Positions 9,431 through 18,489 are shown, counted from the stretch's first letter. The stretch: DNA of 64,000 nt from Streptomyces sp. ADI96-02 (GCF_003846185.1 NZ_ML123034.1:5036939-5100938), one strand, 5' to 3'. The notes: generated from the sequence alone by a model not told the origin. Made by a program: numbers and translations.

Positions 9431-10737
9431 GTCTGACCTCGATCCTGCTGACGGTCCTGGGGATCGCCGTCTTCGTCGTGGGGCTGCTCTTCTCCATCGC
9501 CTGGCACGAGCTGGGCCACCTCTCCACGGCCAAGCTCTTCGGCATCCGGGTGCCGCAGTACATGGTCGGCTTCGGGCCGACGATCTGGTCGAGGACCAGG
9601 GGCGACACGGAGTACGGCGTCAAGGCCATTCCGGCCGGCGGCTACATCCGCATGATCGGCATGTTCCCGCCCGGCGCGGACGGCCGCCTCGAAGCCCGCT
9701 CCACCTCACCGTGGCGCGGCATGATCGAGGACGCCAGATCCGCCGCGTACGAGGAGCTGCGACCGGGCGACGAGTCGCGGCTCTTCTACACGCGCAAGCC
9801 GTGGAAGCGCGTCATCGTGATGTTCGCCGGGCCGTTCATGAACCTGGTCCTGGCGGTCGCGATCTTCATGGGCGTCGCGATGACCTTCGGCTTCCAGACC
9901 CAGACCACCGAGGTCGCGGGCGTCCAGCAGTGCGTGATCTCGCAGAGCGCCGAGCGCGACACCTGCAAGGACTCCGACCCCGTCTCCCCGGCCAAGGCCG
10001 CGGGACTCCAGAAGGGCGACCGCATCGTCGCGTTCGACGGGCGGAAGGTCGACGACTGGGCGACGCTCTCGGACCGCATCCGCGAGACCATCGGCCCGGC
10101 CACCCTCACCGTCGAGCGCGACGGCCGCGAGGTCACCCTGAACGCCGTCCTGCGCGAGAACGCGGTGGCCAAGAAGGACGACAAGGGCGAGGTCGTCCCC
10201 GACCAGTACATCAAGGCCGGCTACCTGGGCTTCGCCGCCCGGACCGAGATCGTCCCGCTCTCCTTCGGCGACTCCGTCGTCCGCATGGGCGGCATGATCG
10301 AGAACGGCGTCGACTCGATCATCGCCCTGCCCTCCAAGATCCCCGACCTGTGGAACGCCGCCTTCAGCGACGGGGAGCGCGCCGACGACTCGCCGGTGGG
10401 CGTCGTGGGAGCGGCCCGGATCGGCGGCGAGGTGATGAACCTCGACATCCCGGCCCAGAACCAGGTCGCGATGATGCTGTTCCTGCTCGCGGGCTTCAAC
10501 CTCTCACTGTTCCTCTTCAACATGCTGCCCCTGCTCCCACTGGACGGCGGGCACATCGCCGGAGCCCTGTGGGAGTCCCTGCGCCGCAACCTGGCCAGGG
10601 TCTTCCGGCGGCCGGACCCGGGCCCGTTCGACGTGGCCAAGCTGATGCCGGTCGCCTACGTGGTCGCCGGGGTCTTCATCTGCTTCACGCTGCTCGTCCT
10701 GGTGGCGGACATCGTGAACCCGGTCAAGATCTCCTGA
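9427..10737 (+). CDS. Site-2-type intramembrane zinc metalloprotease (RIP/RseP family, M50)
   Basis: A 436-residue polytopic membrane protease that cuts substrates such as anti-sigma factors within the membrane. The HExxH zinc motif is HELGH at residues 27-31 in the first membrane helix. A PDZ-like domain lies near residues 180-260 (SPAKAAGLQKGDRIVAFDG), and the C-terminal LLPLDGGH block supplies the third zinc ligand. A further hydrophobic helix ends the protein. The ATG at 9427 overlaps the dxr stop. The frame is open far upstream, but only this start gives the family N-terminus. Its place between two MEP-pathway genes is a conserved actinobacterial gene order; whether there is a functional link is unknown. 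Confidence 0.94.
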   Translation: MSLTSILLTVLGIAVFVVGLLFSIAWHELGHLSTAKLFGIRVPQYMVGFGPTIWSRTRGDTEYGVKAIPAGGYIRMIGMFPPGADGRLEARSTSPWRGMIEDARSAAYEELRPGDESRLFYTRKPWKRVIVMFAGPFMNLVLAVAIFMGVAMTFGFQTQTTEVAGVQQCVISQSAERDTCKDSDPVSPAKAAGLQKGDRIVAFDGRKVDDWATLSDRIRETIGPATLTVERDGREVTLNAVLRENAVAKKDDKGEVVPDQYIKAGYLGFAARTEIVPLSFGDSVVRMGGMIENGVDSIIALPSKIPDLWNAAFSDGERADDSPVGVVGAARIGGEVMNLDIPAQNQVAMMLFLLAGFNLSLFLFNMLPLLPLDGGHIAGALWESLRRNLARVFRRPDPGPFDVAKLMPVAYVVAGVFICFTLLVLVADIVNPVKIS

Positions 10738-10805
10738 CGGCCCCCGCGCCCCGCGGGCGGCGGCCGGGCGAACGCAAGGCGTCCGGCCTCCCCCCAAGGG
10801 GTGGA

Positions 10806-10817
10806 CATGTCGACATG
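10806..10817. promoter_or_regulatory. 12-bp perfect palindrome upstream of ispG
   Basis: CATGTCGACATG is a perfect palindrome 92 bp before the ispG start, in the spacer after the protease gene. A possible -10 (TAACCT, 10844-10849) lies downstream of it, which would put the palindrome near or above the -35 position. It is a candidate regulator site, inferred from symmetry only. Confidence 0.3.
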
Positions 10818-10908
10818 GTGCGTGCTCCGCGGCTCCCGTGCCGTAACCTCGAAGTCTGGAGCCCGCCGATCTCGGGACCTTGATCCACACCTTGGGGATG
10901 CACAGCGC

Positions 10909-12063
<1,155 letters not shown>

Positions 12064-12082
12064 CCCGGCGTCCCCACCGGCC

Positions 12083-12150
12083 CCGGCCCGAAGGCCGCCC
12101 CGGCCCGAAGGCCGCCCCGGCCCGAAGGCCGCCCCGGCCCGAAGGCCGCC
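12083..12150 (+). repeat. Four perfect tandem copies of a 17-bp hairpin-forming unit
   Basis: The unit CCGGCCCGAAGGCCGCC is repeated four times without a mismatch (12083-12099, 12100-12116, 12117-12133, 12134-12150), starting 20 bp past the ispG stop. Each unit contains CGGCC-CGAA-GGCCG, a 5-bp stem closing a CGAA loop. The 17-bp period is not a multiple of three, so it is not a coding repeat. It may act as an ispG 3' end or mRNA-stability element, or it may simply be a variable-number repeat. Confidence 0.9.
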
Positions 12151-12300
12151 GGGCCCGGACAGGCCGACCCGACCGCCCCGCCCGGCCCCTGCCCGGCGGG
12201 GCGGCGGCGTCCCGGCCACCGGCTTCCGGTCCCGGGCAGCTTTCGACAGCCTTGTTCGGTACAGTGCGGAAATCAGCAGACCGCATGGTGAGGCCCCCTC

Positions 12301-13146
12301 GTGTTGACGCAGACCACCACCCGGGTCCTCGAACCCAGCGACCTCGGCGCAGCGCTCGCCATCCTGGAGAGCGAGCCCGTGGACAACGCCTTCGTGACCT
12401 CCCGCGTCCAGGTCGCCGGGCTCGACCCCTGGCGCCTCGGCGGCGAGATGTGGGGCTGGTACGCGGACGGCACGCTCCGCTCCCTGTGCTACTCCGGCGC
12501 GAACCTCGTCCCCATCTGCGCCGGTCCCGAGGCCGTCCGCGCCTTCGCCGACCGGGCCCGCCGGGCCGGCCGCCGCTGCTCCTCCATCGTCGGCCCCGCC
12601 GAGCCCACCGCGCTGCTGTGGCGGCTGCTCGAACCGGGCTGGGGCCCCGCCCGCGAGGTGCGGGCCAACCAGCCCCTCATGGTCACCGAGAGCCCGTCCG
12701 CCGACGTCGCCCCCGACCCGCTCGTCCGCCGCATCCGCAAGGACGAGACGGAGACGCTGATGCCGGCCTGCGTGGCCATGTTCACCGAGGAGGTCGGCAT
12801 CTCCCCGCTGGCCGGCGACGGCGGACTCCTCTACCAGGCCCGCGTCGCCGAACTGGTCGGCGCCGGCCGCTCCTTCGCCCGCATCGACGACGGCAAGGTC
12901 GTCTTCAAGGCCGAGATCGGCGCCGCGACCTCGCGGGCCTGCCAGATCCAGGGCGTCTGGGTCGCGCCCGAGTACCGGGGCCGGGGCCTCTCCGAGGCCG
13001 GCATGGCCGCCGTCCTGCGCTACGCCCTGGCCGACGTCGCCCCCGTCGTCAGCCTGTACGTGAACGACTACAACACCCCGGCCCGCAGGGCGTACCGGCG
13101 CGTCGGCTTCCGCGAGGTCGGGGCCTTCATGAGCGTCCTGTTCTGA
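12301..13146 (+). CDS. GNAT family N-acetyltransferase with N-terminal DUF4081-like domain
   Basis: A 281-residue protein. The first ~130 residues (LEPSDLGAALAILESEPVDNAFVTSRV) match the DUF4081 type of domain seen before GNAT domains in actinobacteria. The last ~140 residues form a GNAT fold, with the acetyl-CoA-binding region QGVWVAPEYRGRGLSEAGMAAVL (the R/Q-x-x-G-x-G/A loop) and the C-terminal NDYNTPARRAYRRVGF block. The acceptor substrate is unknown. The GTG at 12301 is preceded by GGTGAGG (12287-12293) at suitable spacing; a TTG one codon later is an alternative. It lies between ispG and a second GNAT gene, with 200 bp of repetitive DNA after it. Confidence 0.88.
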   Translation: MLTQTTTRVLEPSDLGAALAILESEPVDNAFVTSRVQVAGLDPWRLGGEMWGWYADGTLRSLCYSGANLVPICAGPEAVRAFADRARRAGRRCSSIVGPAEPTALLWRLLEPGWGPAREVRANQPLMVTESPSADVAPDPLVRRIRKDETETLMPACVAMFTEEVGISPLAGDGGLLYQARVAELVGAGRSFARIDDGKVVFKAEIGAATSRACQIQGVWVAPEYRGRGLSEAGMAAVLRYALADVAPVVSLYVNDYNTPARRAYRRVGFREVGAFMSVLF

Positions 13147-13346
13147 CACCCGGCCGACCGCTCGGCCACCCCCCGGGCCGAACACCGCGCCGGCCATCCC
13201 GGGCCGCACACCGCACCGCCCACGCTCCCGCCCACCGCGCCCCGACCGTCCCGCCGACCGCGCCCCGGGCCGTCGCGCCGACCGCTCCGGCGGCCCCGCC
13301 CGCCCGCGCGGTCCCGGCCCCGCGATCCGGCCAGTAGGGTTCCCGC
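13147..13346. repeat. C-rich degenerate-repeat spacer between two GNAT genes
   Basis: About 200 bp with little G outside CG steps on the plus strand, and with loose repeats around CGCCGACCG (for example near 13254 and 13277). No convincing gene, palindrome or terminator is seen. It looks like low-complexity drift DNA rather than a defined element. Confidence 0.4.
13335..13340 (+). promoter_or_regulatory. Possible -10 box giving a leaderless mRNA for the second GNAT gene
   Basis: TAGGGT fits the Streptomyces TANNNT -10 pattern and ends 6 bp before the ATG at 13347, the spacing expected of a leaderless transcript. No clear -35 is seen. The AGTAGGG stretch could instead serve as a weak ribosome-binding site. 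Confidence 0.25.
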
Positions 13347-13916
13347 ATGCCAGCAGCCCCCGGGAACGACCCCGCAGCACCCGACGTCGTGATCGGCCCC
13401 GTCGACCTCGCCGCACGCGTCGACGAAGCCCTGCTCGTCCAGGCGGCGGCCTTCGGACTGAGCCAGGACGAGATCGACGTACGCCGCCACATCGTCCTGC
13501 GGCACCTGGAGCACCCCGGCGCCCGCGCCCTGGGCGCGCTCACGCCCGACGGGCGGCTCGCCGGCTTCGTCTACGGGCTGCCCAACGACCGCGCCCACTG
13601 GTGGTCCACGGTCGTGGAGCCCTACCTGCGGGCGACCGGCACCGACGGCTGGCTCGACGACTCCTTCGTCATCACCGAGCTCCACGTCCACCCCGACCAC
13701 CAGCAGCGCGGCATCGGCCGCACCCTGATCACCACCATCACCGACGCCGTCGACCTGCCCCGGTCGATCCTCTCCGCGATCGACCGGGACAGCCCGGCCC
13801 GCGCCCTGTACCGGACGCTCGGCTACCGCGATCTGGCCCGCCAGGTCCTCTTCCCCAGCGCTCCGCTGCCGTACGCGGTCATGGGCGCTCCACTGCCGCT
13901 GCCGCGCACAGGCTGA
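13347..13916 (+). CDS. GNAT family N-acetyltransferase
   Basis: A 189-residue single-domain GNAT protein. The acetyl-CoA pyrophosphate-binding loop is visible as VHPDHQQRGIGRTLI (about residues 113-127), followed by the late block DSPARALYRTLGYRDL. It probably transfers an acetyl group to a small amine or a protein N-terminus; the substrate is not readable from sequence. It is the second acetyltransferase in a row, but the two share little beyond the fold, so a recent duplication is unlikely. It lies 69 bp before proS on the same strand. Confidence 0.88.
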   Translation: MPAAPGNDPAAPDVVIGPVDLAARVDEALLVQAAAFGLSQDEIDVRRHIVLRHLEHPGARALGALTPDGRLAGFVYGLPNDRAHWWSTVVEPYLRATGTDGWLDDSFVITELHVHPDHQQRGIGRTLITTITDAVDLPRSILSAIDRDSPARALYRTLGYRDLARQVLFPSAPLPYAVMGAPLPLPRTG

Positions 13917-13985
13917 ATGGATTTCCGCCCGCGCGCACCGCCCGGCTAACCTCGGGCCCACCACCCTTGCGAGCAGGAGTTCATC

Positions 13986-15689
13986 ATGGCCCAGGTCCAG
14001 CGCATGTCCCGATTGATGATCAAGACACTGCGCGACGACCCGGCGGACGCCGAGACGCTCAGCCACAAGCTGCTGGTCCGCGCCGGCTACGTCCGCCGCA
14101 ACGCCGCCGGCATCTGGTCCTGGCTGCCCCTCGGCAAGAAGGTCCTGGACAACATCTCCCACGTGGTCCGCGAGGAGATGGACGCCATCGGCGCCCAGGA
14201 GGTGCTGCTGCCCGCCCTGCTGCCCAAGGAGCCCTACGAGGCGTCCGGGCGCTGGGAGGAGTACGGCGACCTGCTGTTCCGCCTCAAGGACCGCAAGGGC
14301 GGCGACTACCTCCTCGGCCCGACCCACGAAGAGGTCTTCACCCAGACCGTCAAGGACCAGTGCACGTCCTACAAGGACCTGCCGGTGATGCTCTACCAGA
14401 TCCAGACCAAGTACCGCGACGAGGCCCGCCCCCGTTCCGGCGTGCTGCGCGGACGCGAGTTCCAGATGAAGGACTCGTACTCGTTCGACACCACCGACGA
14501 GGGCCTGGCGCACTCGTACGCCCTGCACCGGGCCGCGTACATCAGGATCTTCGAGCGGCTCGGCCTGGACCACCGCATCGTCTCCGCCGTCTCCGGCGCG
14601 ATGGGCGGCTCGGCCTCCGAGGAGTTCCTGGCGCCGGCCGCCGCGGGCGAGGACACCTTCGCCGACTGCCCGAACTGCGACTACGCCGCCAACACCGAGG
14701 CCGTGACCTTCGCGCTCACCCCGGTCGACGGTTCGGCGCACGGCCCGGTCGAGGAGCTGGACACCCCCGACACCCCGACCATCGAGACGCTCGCCGCGCA
14801 CCTGGGCGTCCCCGCGTCGGCCACCCTGAAGAACCTTCTGGTCAAGGTGGACGGCGAGATCGTCGCCGTCGGCGTCCCCGGCGACCGCGAGGTCGACCTC
14901 GGCAAGCTCGGCGAACACCTGGCGCCCGCCGTGGTCGAACTGGTCACGGCCGAGGACTTCGCGGGCCGCGACGACCTCGTACGCGGTTACGTCGGCCCGC
15001 AGGGCCTGGAGAAGGTCCGCTACCTCGCCGACCCGCGCGTCGCCCCCGGCACCTCCTGGATCACCGGCGCCAACCAGGACGGCAAGCACGCGAGGAACGT
15101 CGTCGCGGGCCGCGACTTCGAGGTCGACGAGTACCTCGACGTCGTCGTGGTCGAGGAGGGCGACCCCTGCCCCACCTGCGGCACCGGCCTCACCCTGGAC
15201 CGCGCCATCGAGATCGGCCACATCTTCCAGCTCGGCCGCAAGTACGCCGACACCTTCCAGCTCGACGTCCTCGGCCAGCAGGGCAAGCCGGTCCGCGTCA
15301 CCATGGGCTCGTACGGCATCGGCGTCTCCCGCGCGGTGGCCGCCCTCACCGAGCAGACCGCCGACGACAAGGGCCTGTGCTGGCCCCGCGAGATCGCGCC
15401 GGCCGACGTCCACGTCGTCGCCGCGGGCAAGGCCCTCCAGACGGAGCTGGCCCTGGACGTCGCGGAGCGGCTGAACGCGGCCGGGCTCCGGGTCATCGTC
15501 GACGACCGGGCGGGCGTCTCGCCGGGCGTGAAGTTCACCGACTCCGAGCTGATCGGCGTCCCGAAGATCCTGGTCGCCGGCCGCCGCTCGGCCGACGGCG
15601 TCCTGGAGCTGAAGGACCGCCGCACCGGCGAGCGCGAGGAGCTGACCGTCGACGAGGCGATCGCCCGCCTGGCCGCCGACCTCGGCTGA
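13986..15689 (+). CDS. proS: Prolyl-tRNA synthetase, bacterial type with editing domain
   Basis: Charges tRNA-Pro with proline. The 567-residue protein has the bacterial (ProS type 1) layout: class II motif 1/2 region near residues 50-200 (LGPTHEEVFT, FQMKDSYSFD), an inserted YbaK-like editing domain at roughly 230-390 (ATLKNLLVKVDGEIVAV), motif 3 with GSYGIGVSRA, and a C-terminal anticodon-binding domain. The CPNCDYAANTEA stretch lies at the start of the insertion. The ATG at 13986 is preceded by AGCAGGAG at good spacing. A heptamer repeat and a strong terminator follow. Confidence 0.97.
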   Translation: MAQVQRMSRLMIKTLRDDPADAETLSHKLLVRAGYVRRNAAGIWSWLPLGKKVLDNISHVVREEMDAIGAQEVLLPALLPKEPYEASGRWEEYGDLLFRLKDRKGGDYLLGPTHEEVFTQTVKDQCTSYKDLPVMLYQIQTKYRDEARPRSGVLRGREFQMKDSYSFDTTDEGLAHSYALHRAAYIRIFERLGLDHRIVSAVSGAMGGSASEEFLAPAAAGEDTFADCPNCDYAANTEAVTFALTPVDGSAHGPVEELDTPDTPTIETLAAHLGVPASATLKNLLVKVDGEIVAVGVPGDREVDLGKLGEHLAPAVVELVTAEDFAGRDDLVRGYVGPQGLEKVRYLADPRVAPGTSWITGANQDGKHARNVVAGRDFEVDEYLDVVVVEEGDPCPTCGTGLTLDRAIEIGHIFQLGRKYADTFQLDVLGQQGKPVRVTMGSYGIGVSRAVAALTEQTADDKGLCWPREIAPADVHVVAAGKALQTELALDVAERLNAAGLRVIVDDRAGVSPGVKFTDSELIGVPKILVAGRRSADGVLELKDRRTGEREELTVDEAIARLAADLG

Positions 15690-15700
15690 CCCGTACGCCC

Positions 15701-15728
15701 GGCTGACGGCTGACGGCTGACGGCTGAC
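15701..15728 (+). repeat. Four tandem copies of the heptamer GGCTGAC just past proS
   Basis: GGCTGAC is repeated perfectly four times (15701-15728), 12 bp past the proS stop and 6 bp before the terminator stem. Each copy contains TGA. Because the period is 7, successive TGAs fall in all three forward frames, so the array acts as a three-frame stop. Whether that is selected or accidental is unknown. Confidence 0.9.
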
Positions 15729-15734
15729 GGAGAA

Positions 15735-15761
15735 AGGCCCCCGCACAGCGTGCGGGGGCCT
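15735..15761. terminator. Strong hairpin terminator between proS and the convergent minus-strand operon
   Basis: AGGCCCCCGCAC (15735-15746) pairs perfectly with GTGCGGGGGCCT (15750-15761): 12 bp with a 3-nt loop. It lies between convergent genes and can serve both strands. Confidence 0.85.
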
Positions 15762-15814
15762 GTTCCCGCGGGCGTCCGGCCCCGAGGTGTGCGGGGCGCT
15801 GTCGTGCGGGGCGG

Positions 15815-16738
15815 CTACAGCCAGCCCGCGAACTCCAGGTTGACCTCGCCCATCTGCCGGCGGCCCTCGCTCAGGGCCCGGATCCCCGACTCCACCGCCC
15901 GGAACAGCGTCCAGCCGTGCAGCCGGGCCTGGTCCACCTCCAGCGACTCCGCCAGCCGCTTGACCCGCCGCCGCGCCGTCGCCGGGCCGCCGCTGGCCGC
16001 GATCAGGTCCTCGACGCGGTCGCGCACCAGCCGGGCCAGGTCGTAGGCCCGCTCGCCCACCAGCGGCTCCGGACCCACCGTCAGCCACGGCGCGCGCTCA
16101 CCGGCGAGGACCTTGCTCTGGCGGAAGTTGCCGTGCAGCAGCAGGAGTTCGGGCGCGGACTCCACCAGCTCGGCGCGGGCCGCGAGCGCCGCGTCCACCA
16201 GCGGCGCGAGCTCCTGGTCCGCCTCGGCGGCCGTGCGCATCGCCGCGGTCTGCCGGCCGGTGCGCTCCGCCACGGTCGCGAAGGAGTGCCCGGCGGGCGG
16301 TTCCACCCACAGCCGCCGCACGGTTCCCGCCGCCTCCAGCAGCGCCTTGGCCTCCGGCAGCGAGCGCAGCGACACCTCGTGGTGCAGCCGCTCCAGCAGC
16401 AGTGCGCCGGGGACCGCCGGCTCCGCGCCCGGGGCCTCCAGCAGCCGCACCGCGCCCCAGCCGTTCCAGTGCGCCAGCGCCGCGCGCTCCCGCTCCGGCT
16501 CGGCGTCCGGCGGGGCGATCTTCAACGCGGCCGGCGTCCCGTCGCCCCGGCGTACCAGGACCACCAGTGCGCTGCGCCCGCCCGGAGCGGCCACCCGCTC
16601 CACGGCGAGGTCGCCACCGGCCGCGGCGAGCGCTTCCCCGGCCAGTGCGGGGAGCCGGTCGAGCCATGCGCCCGCCGCCGCGTCCCCGTACATCTCGCCG
16701 AGCGCGCGCACCAGGCGCTGCGGCGGTTCGAAACCCAT
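15815..16738 (-). CDS. Aminoglycoside phosphotransferase-fold protein lacking catalytic residues (probable pseudokinase)
   Basis: A 307-residue protein with the layout of the APH(6)-type antibiotic kinases. The ATP-site Lys is kept in AALKIAPP (K73). The catalytic loop, normally HGDLHxxNVL, reads HGNFRQSKVL (residues 202-211), so the catalytic Asp is Asn and the metal-binding Asn is Lys. The usual IDP metal motif reads TVGPEPLVGE, with Gly222 in place of Asp. I re-read these codons on the DNA and the frame is intact. It is therefore probably not an active kinase, though a binding or regulatory role is possible. The gene is last in a minus-strand trio, 31 bp after the ferritin-like gene. Confidence 0.75.
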   Translation of the reverse strand: MGFEPPQRLVRALGEMYGDAAAGAWLDRLPALAGEALAAAGGDLAVERVAAPGGRSALVVLVRRGDGTPAALKIAPPDAEPERERAALAHWNGWGAVRLLEAPGAEPAVPGALLLERLHHEVSLRSLPEAKALLEAAGTVRRLWVEPPAGHSFATVAERTGRQTAAMRTAAEADQELAPLVDAALAARAELVESAPELLLLHGNFRQSKVLAGERAPWLTVGPEPLVGERAYDLARLVRDRVEDLIAASGGPATARRRVKRLAESLEVDQARLHGWTLFRAVESGIRALSEGRRQMGEVNLEFAGWL

Positions 16739-16769
16739 GCGTCCGCTGTTCCCTTTCCCGTCCTCCGGC

Positions 16770-17288
16770 TCAGCGCGTCCCGTCCGCTCCCGCGGCCTCC
16801 ACCGGCCCCGTCGCGGCCGGATCGGCGCCGGCGGCCCGCTCCGCGAGCCCCGGAAAGGCTACGCCGCCGCCCCGCCAGCGGGCCGAGCGCACCGCCGCCT
16901 CCCGCAGCGCGCCCGCCGCCTCCCGCCGCAGCCCGCCCTCGGCGGCCCGTACGAGATCGGCGTAGACGCCCGCGACCCGGTCCTCCAGCACGGCGGCGAG
17001 CCGCACCGCGGAGGCGGAGTCCGCGACGGGGAACGGCAGGGCGTACGCCGCCGCCGCGGCGACCGGAGTGCCGCCCAGGTCGCGCACGGTCCTGGCCAGC
17101 GTGTCCCGGCGCGAGCGGTGCCCGTCGTGCGCCGACCTCGCCTCGGCCCGCCGCCCGCCGCCGACCCGGCCGCCGAGCACCCCGTACCCGTAGACCGCCG
17201 CGTGCTCGGCGGCCAGCGCCGCCTGCGCGGCCGTCAGGGCGGCCGAGGGCTTCTCGTCCGTGACGGGCCGCGCGGTCCGGGTGCTCAT
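16770..17288 (-). CDS. Ferritin-like domain protein (DUF4439-type)
   Basis: A 172-residue, alanine-rich, almost entirely helical protein. The helices carry spaced E/H pairs (AAEHAAVYGYGVLGG, then HDGHRSRRD), typical of the ferritin-like DUF4439 family of actinobacteria, whose function is not established. No signal peptide is seen, so it is probably cytoplasmic. Its ATG at 17288 overlaps the stop of the lipoprotein gene (ATGA), which indicates co-translation. The longer frame upstream is ignored because the overlap and the protein composition both fit this start. It may bind iron or be a structural partner of the lipoprotein; both are inferences. Confidence 0.72.
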   Translation of the reverse strand: MSTRTARPVTDEKPSAALTAAQAALAAEHAAVYGYGVLGGRVGGGRRAEARSAHDGHRSRRDTLARTVRDLGGTPVAAAAAYALPFPVADSASAVRLAAVLEDRVAGVYADLVRAAEGGLRREAAGALREAAVRSARWRGGGVAFPGLAERAAGADPAATGPVEAAGADGTR

Positions 17289-17806
17289 GACGGGATCTCC
17301 TCGGCCAGCTCGGTCAGCAGGTAGGCGTGCGCCGCCGCGGCCCCCGCCACCGAGGCGAGCAGCCGGGCCAGCTCCGGTTCCGCGGTCAGCAGCGCCTCGG
17401 CGTGGGCGTCGGCGGTACGGCGCTCCGCGGCGGCCAGCTCCCGCAGGGCGGTCCGCGCGTCGGCGGAGACCCGGCCGGGAGCGGCGGGCGGGGCGGCCCT
17501 GCCCGCGCCCGGCGCGAGCGCCTTCGCGTGCTCCCGTACGGCCGCGCGCAGCGGCGCCAGCCCGGCGGCCGTCGCCGGATGGGTCCGGGCGACCAGCTCG
17601 TAGCGGGCCGCCATCGCGGCGCTGGTGCGCGCCGCCGTCGTCCGCAGCGCCTTCTCGGCGCGGACCGCCCCGGCTCGCGATCCGGAGCGCGCGGCCCCGC
17701 GCCCCGTCTCCTCGTCGTCGTCCCCGCATCCGGTCAGCACCGCGCCCAGGGCCAGAGCCCCGGTCGCGGTGAGCGCCCCCCTGCGCGTCGTCCCCGTGCG
17801 CCGCAC
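17285..17806 (-). CDS. Tat-type lipoprotein of unknown function
   Basis: A 173-residue protein starting at GTG 17806, with AAGGAG (17812-17817) immediately upstream. The N-terminus has a twin arginine (GTTRRGALTATGAL), a short hydrophobic stretch and a lipobox LTGC, followed by an acidic GDDDEE stretch. This predicts Tat export and lipid anchoring outside the membrane. The mature part is alanine-rich and helical (AEKALRTTAARTSAAMAARYE), similar in style to the ferritin-like protein encoded next, so the two may be related helical bundles. It is the first gene of the minus-strand trio and is divergent from rimP. Confidence 0.7.
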   Translation of the reverse strand: MRRTGTTRRGALTATGALALGAVLTGCGDDDEETGRGAARSGSRAGAVRAEKALRTTAARTSAAMAARYELVARTHPATAAGLAPLRAAVREHAKALAPGAGRAAPPAAPGRVSADARTALRELAAAERRTADAHAEALLTAEPELARLLASVAGAAAAHAYLLTELAEEIPS

Positions 17807-17823
17807 TTTTCTCCTTCGGGCCT

Positions 17824-17860
17824 GGACCGGTCCTGACAGGATCTGTCCTGAAGTGATCAC
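17824..17860. promoter_or_regulatory. Cluster of short palindromes in the lipoprotein/rimP divergent spacer
   Basis: Three overlapping or adjacent symmetries lie just upstream of the lipoprotein ribosome site: GGACCGGTCC (17824-17833, perfect), TCCTGACAGGA (17831-17841) followed by TCTG and another TCCTG (17846-17850), and GTGATCAC (17853-17860, perfect). This density is unusual for a 177-bp spacer and suggests a regulator-binding region or a structured leader for the minus-strand operon. No protein is known to bind here. Confidence 0.4.
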
Positions 17861-17983
17861 CGCAGAGCGAGCGTACCCGCGGCGGCGGGGCAGGCGGACG
17901 GCAACACCCCTGACGACCGGATACCCTTTGACCTGACGCACCACGATCCCCACAACAGCACACGCGGCCGAGGAGTCACCCGG

Positions 17984-18487
17984 ATGAGCACCACCCAGAG
18001 CGAGAGGCTGCGCGGGCTGCTGAAACCGCTCGTCAGCGCGCAGCAGCTGGACCTCGAGGAGATCGAGGTGTCCCGGGCCGGCCGACGCAGAGTGCTGCGG
18101 ATCATCGTGGACTCCGACGAGGGCGTGGAGTTGGACGCCTGTGCGGAGCTGAGCCGCGCGATCTCCGAGAAGCTGGACGAGAGCGACGCGATGGGCGAGG
18201 ACGAGTACGTCCTCGAAGTCAGCTCGCCGGGCGCGGACCGCCCGCTCACCGAGCACCGCCACTACGTGCGCGCCGTCGGCCGCCTGGCCGCGTTCCGGCT
18301 CGCCGCCGACGGGTCGGGCGACCTGGTCGCCCGCATCCTCGCCGTCGACGAGGACGGGCTCGACCTCGAAGTCCCCGGCGTCAAGGGCCGCAAGCCCACC
18401 GCCCGCCGCCTCGCCTTCGACGAGATCGCCAGGGCGCGCGTGGAGATCGAATTCAACCGCAAGGACAAGAAGGAAGAGGAGGCGTAG
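17984..18487 (+). CDS. rimP: Ribosome maturation factor RimP
   Basis: A 167-residue protein needed for 30S subunit maturation. The N-terminal alpha/beta domain (SAQQLDLEEIEVSRAGRRR, then SDEGVELDACAELSR) and the family signature VSSPGADRPL are present, followed by the C-terminal SH3-like barrel. The tail is charged (NRKDKKEEEA). It starts the conserved rimP-nusA-ylxR-infB block, with nusA two bases after its stop codon. The ATG at 17984 has GAGGAG upstream. Confidence 0.93.
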   Translation: MSTTQSERLRGLLKPLVSAQQLDLEEIEVSRAGRRRVLRIIVDSDEGVELDACAELSRAISEKLDESDAMGEDEYVLEVSSPGADRPLTEHRHYVRAVGRLAAFRLAADGSGDLVARILAVDEDGLDLEVPGVKGRKPTARRLAFDEIARARVEIEFNRKDKKEEEA

Positions 18488-18489
18488 CC

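Noticed and set aside
12083..12150. CRISPR array
   Set aside because: The repeats are head-to-tail with no spacers and no cas genes are nearby.
15815..16738. Aminoglycoside resistance gene
   Set aside because: The fold matches, but the catalytic Asp and metal ligands are missing, so resistance activity is unlikely.
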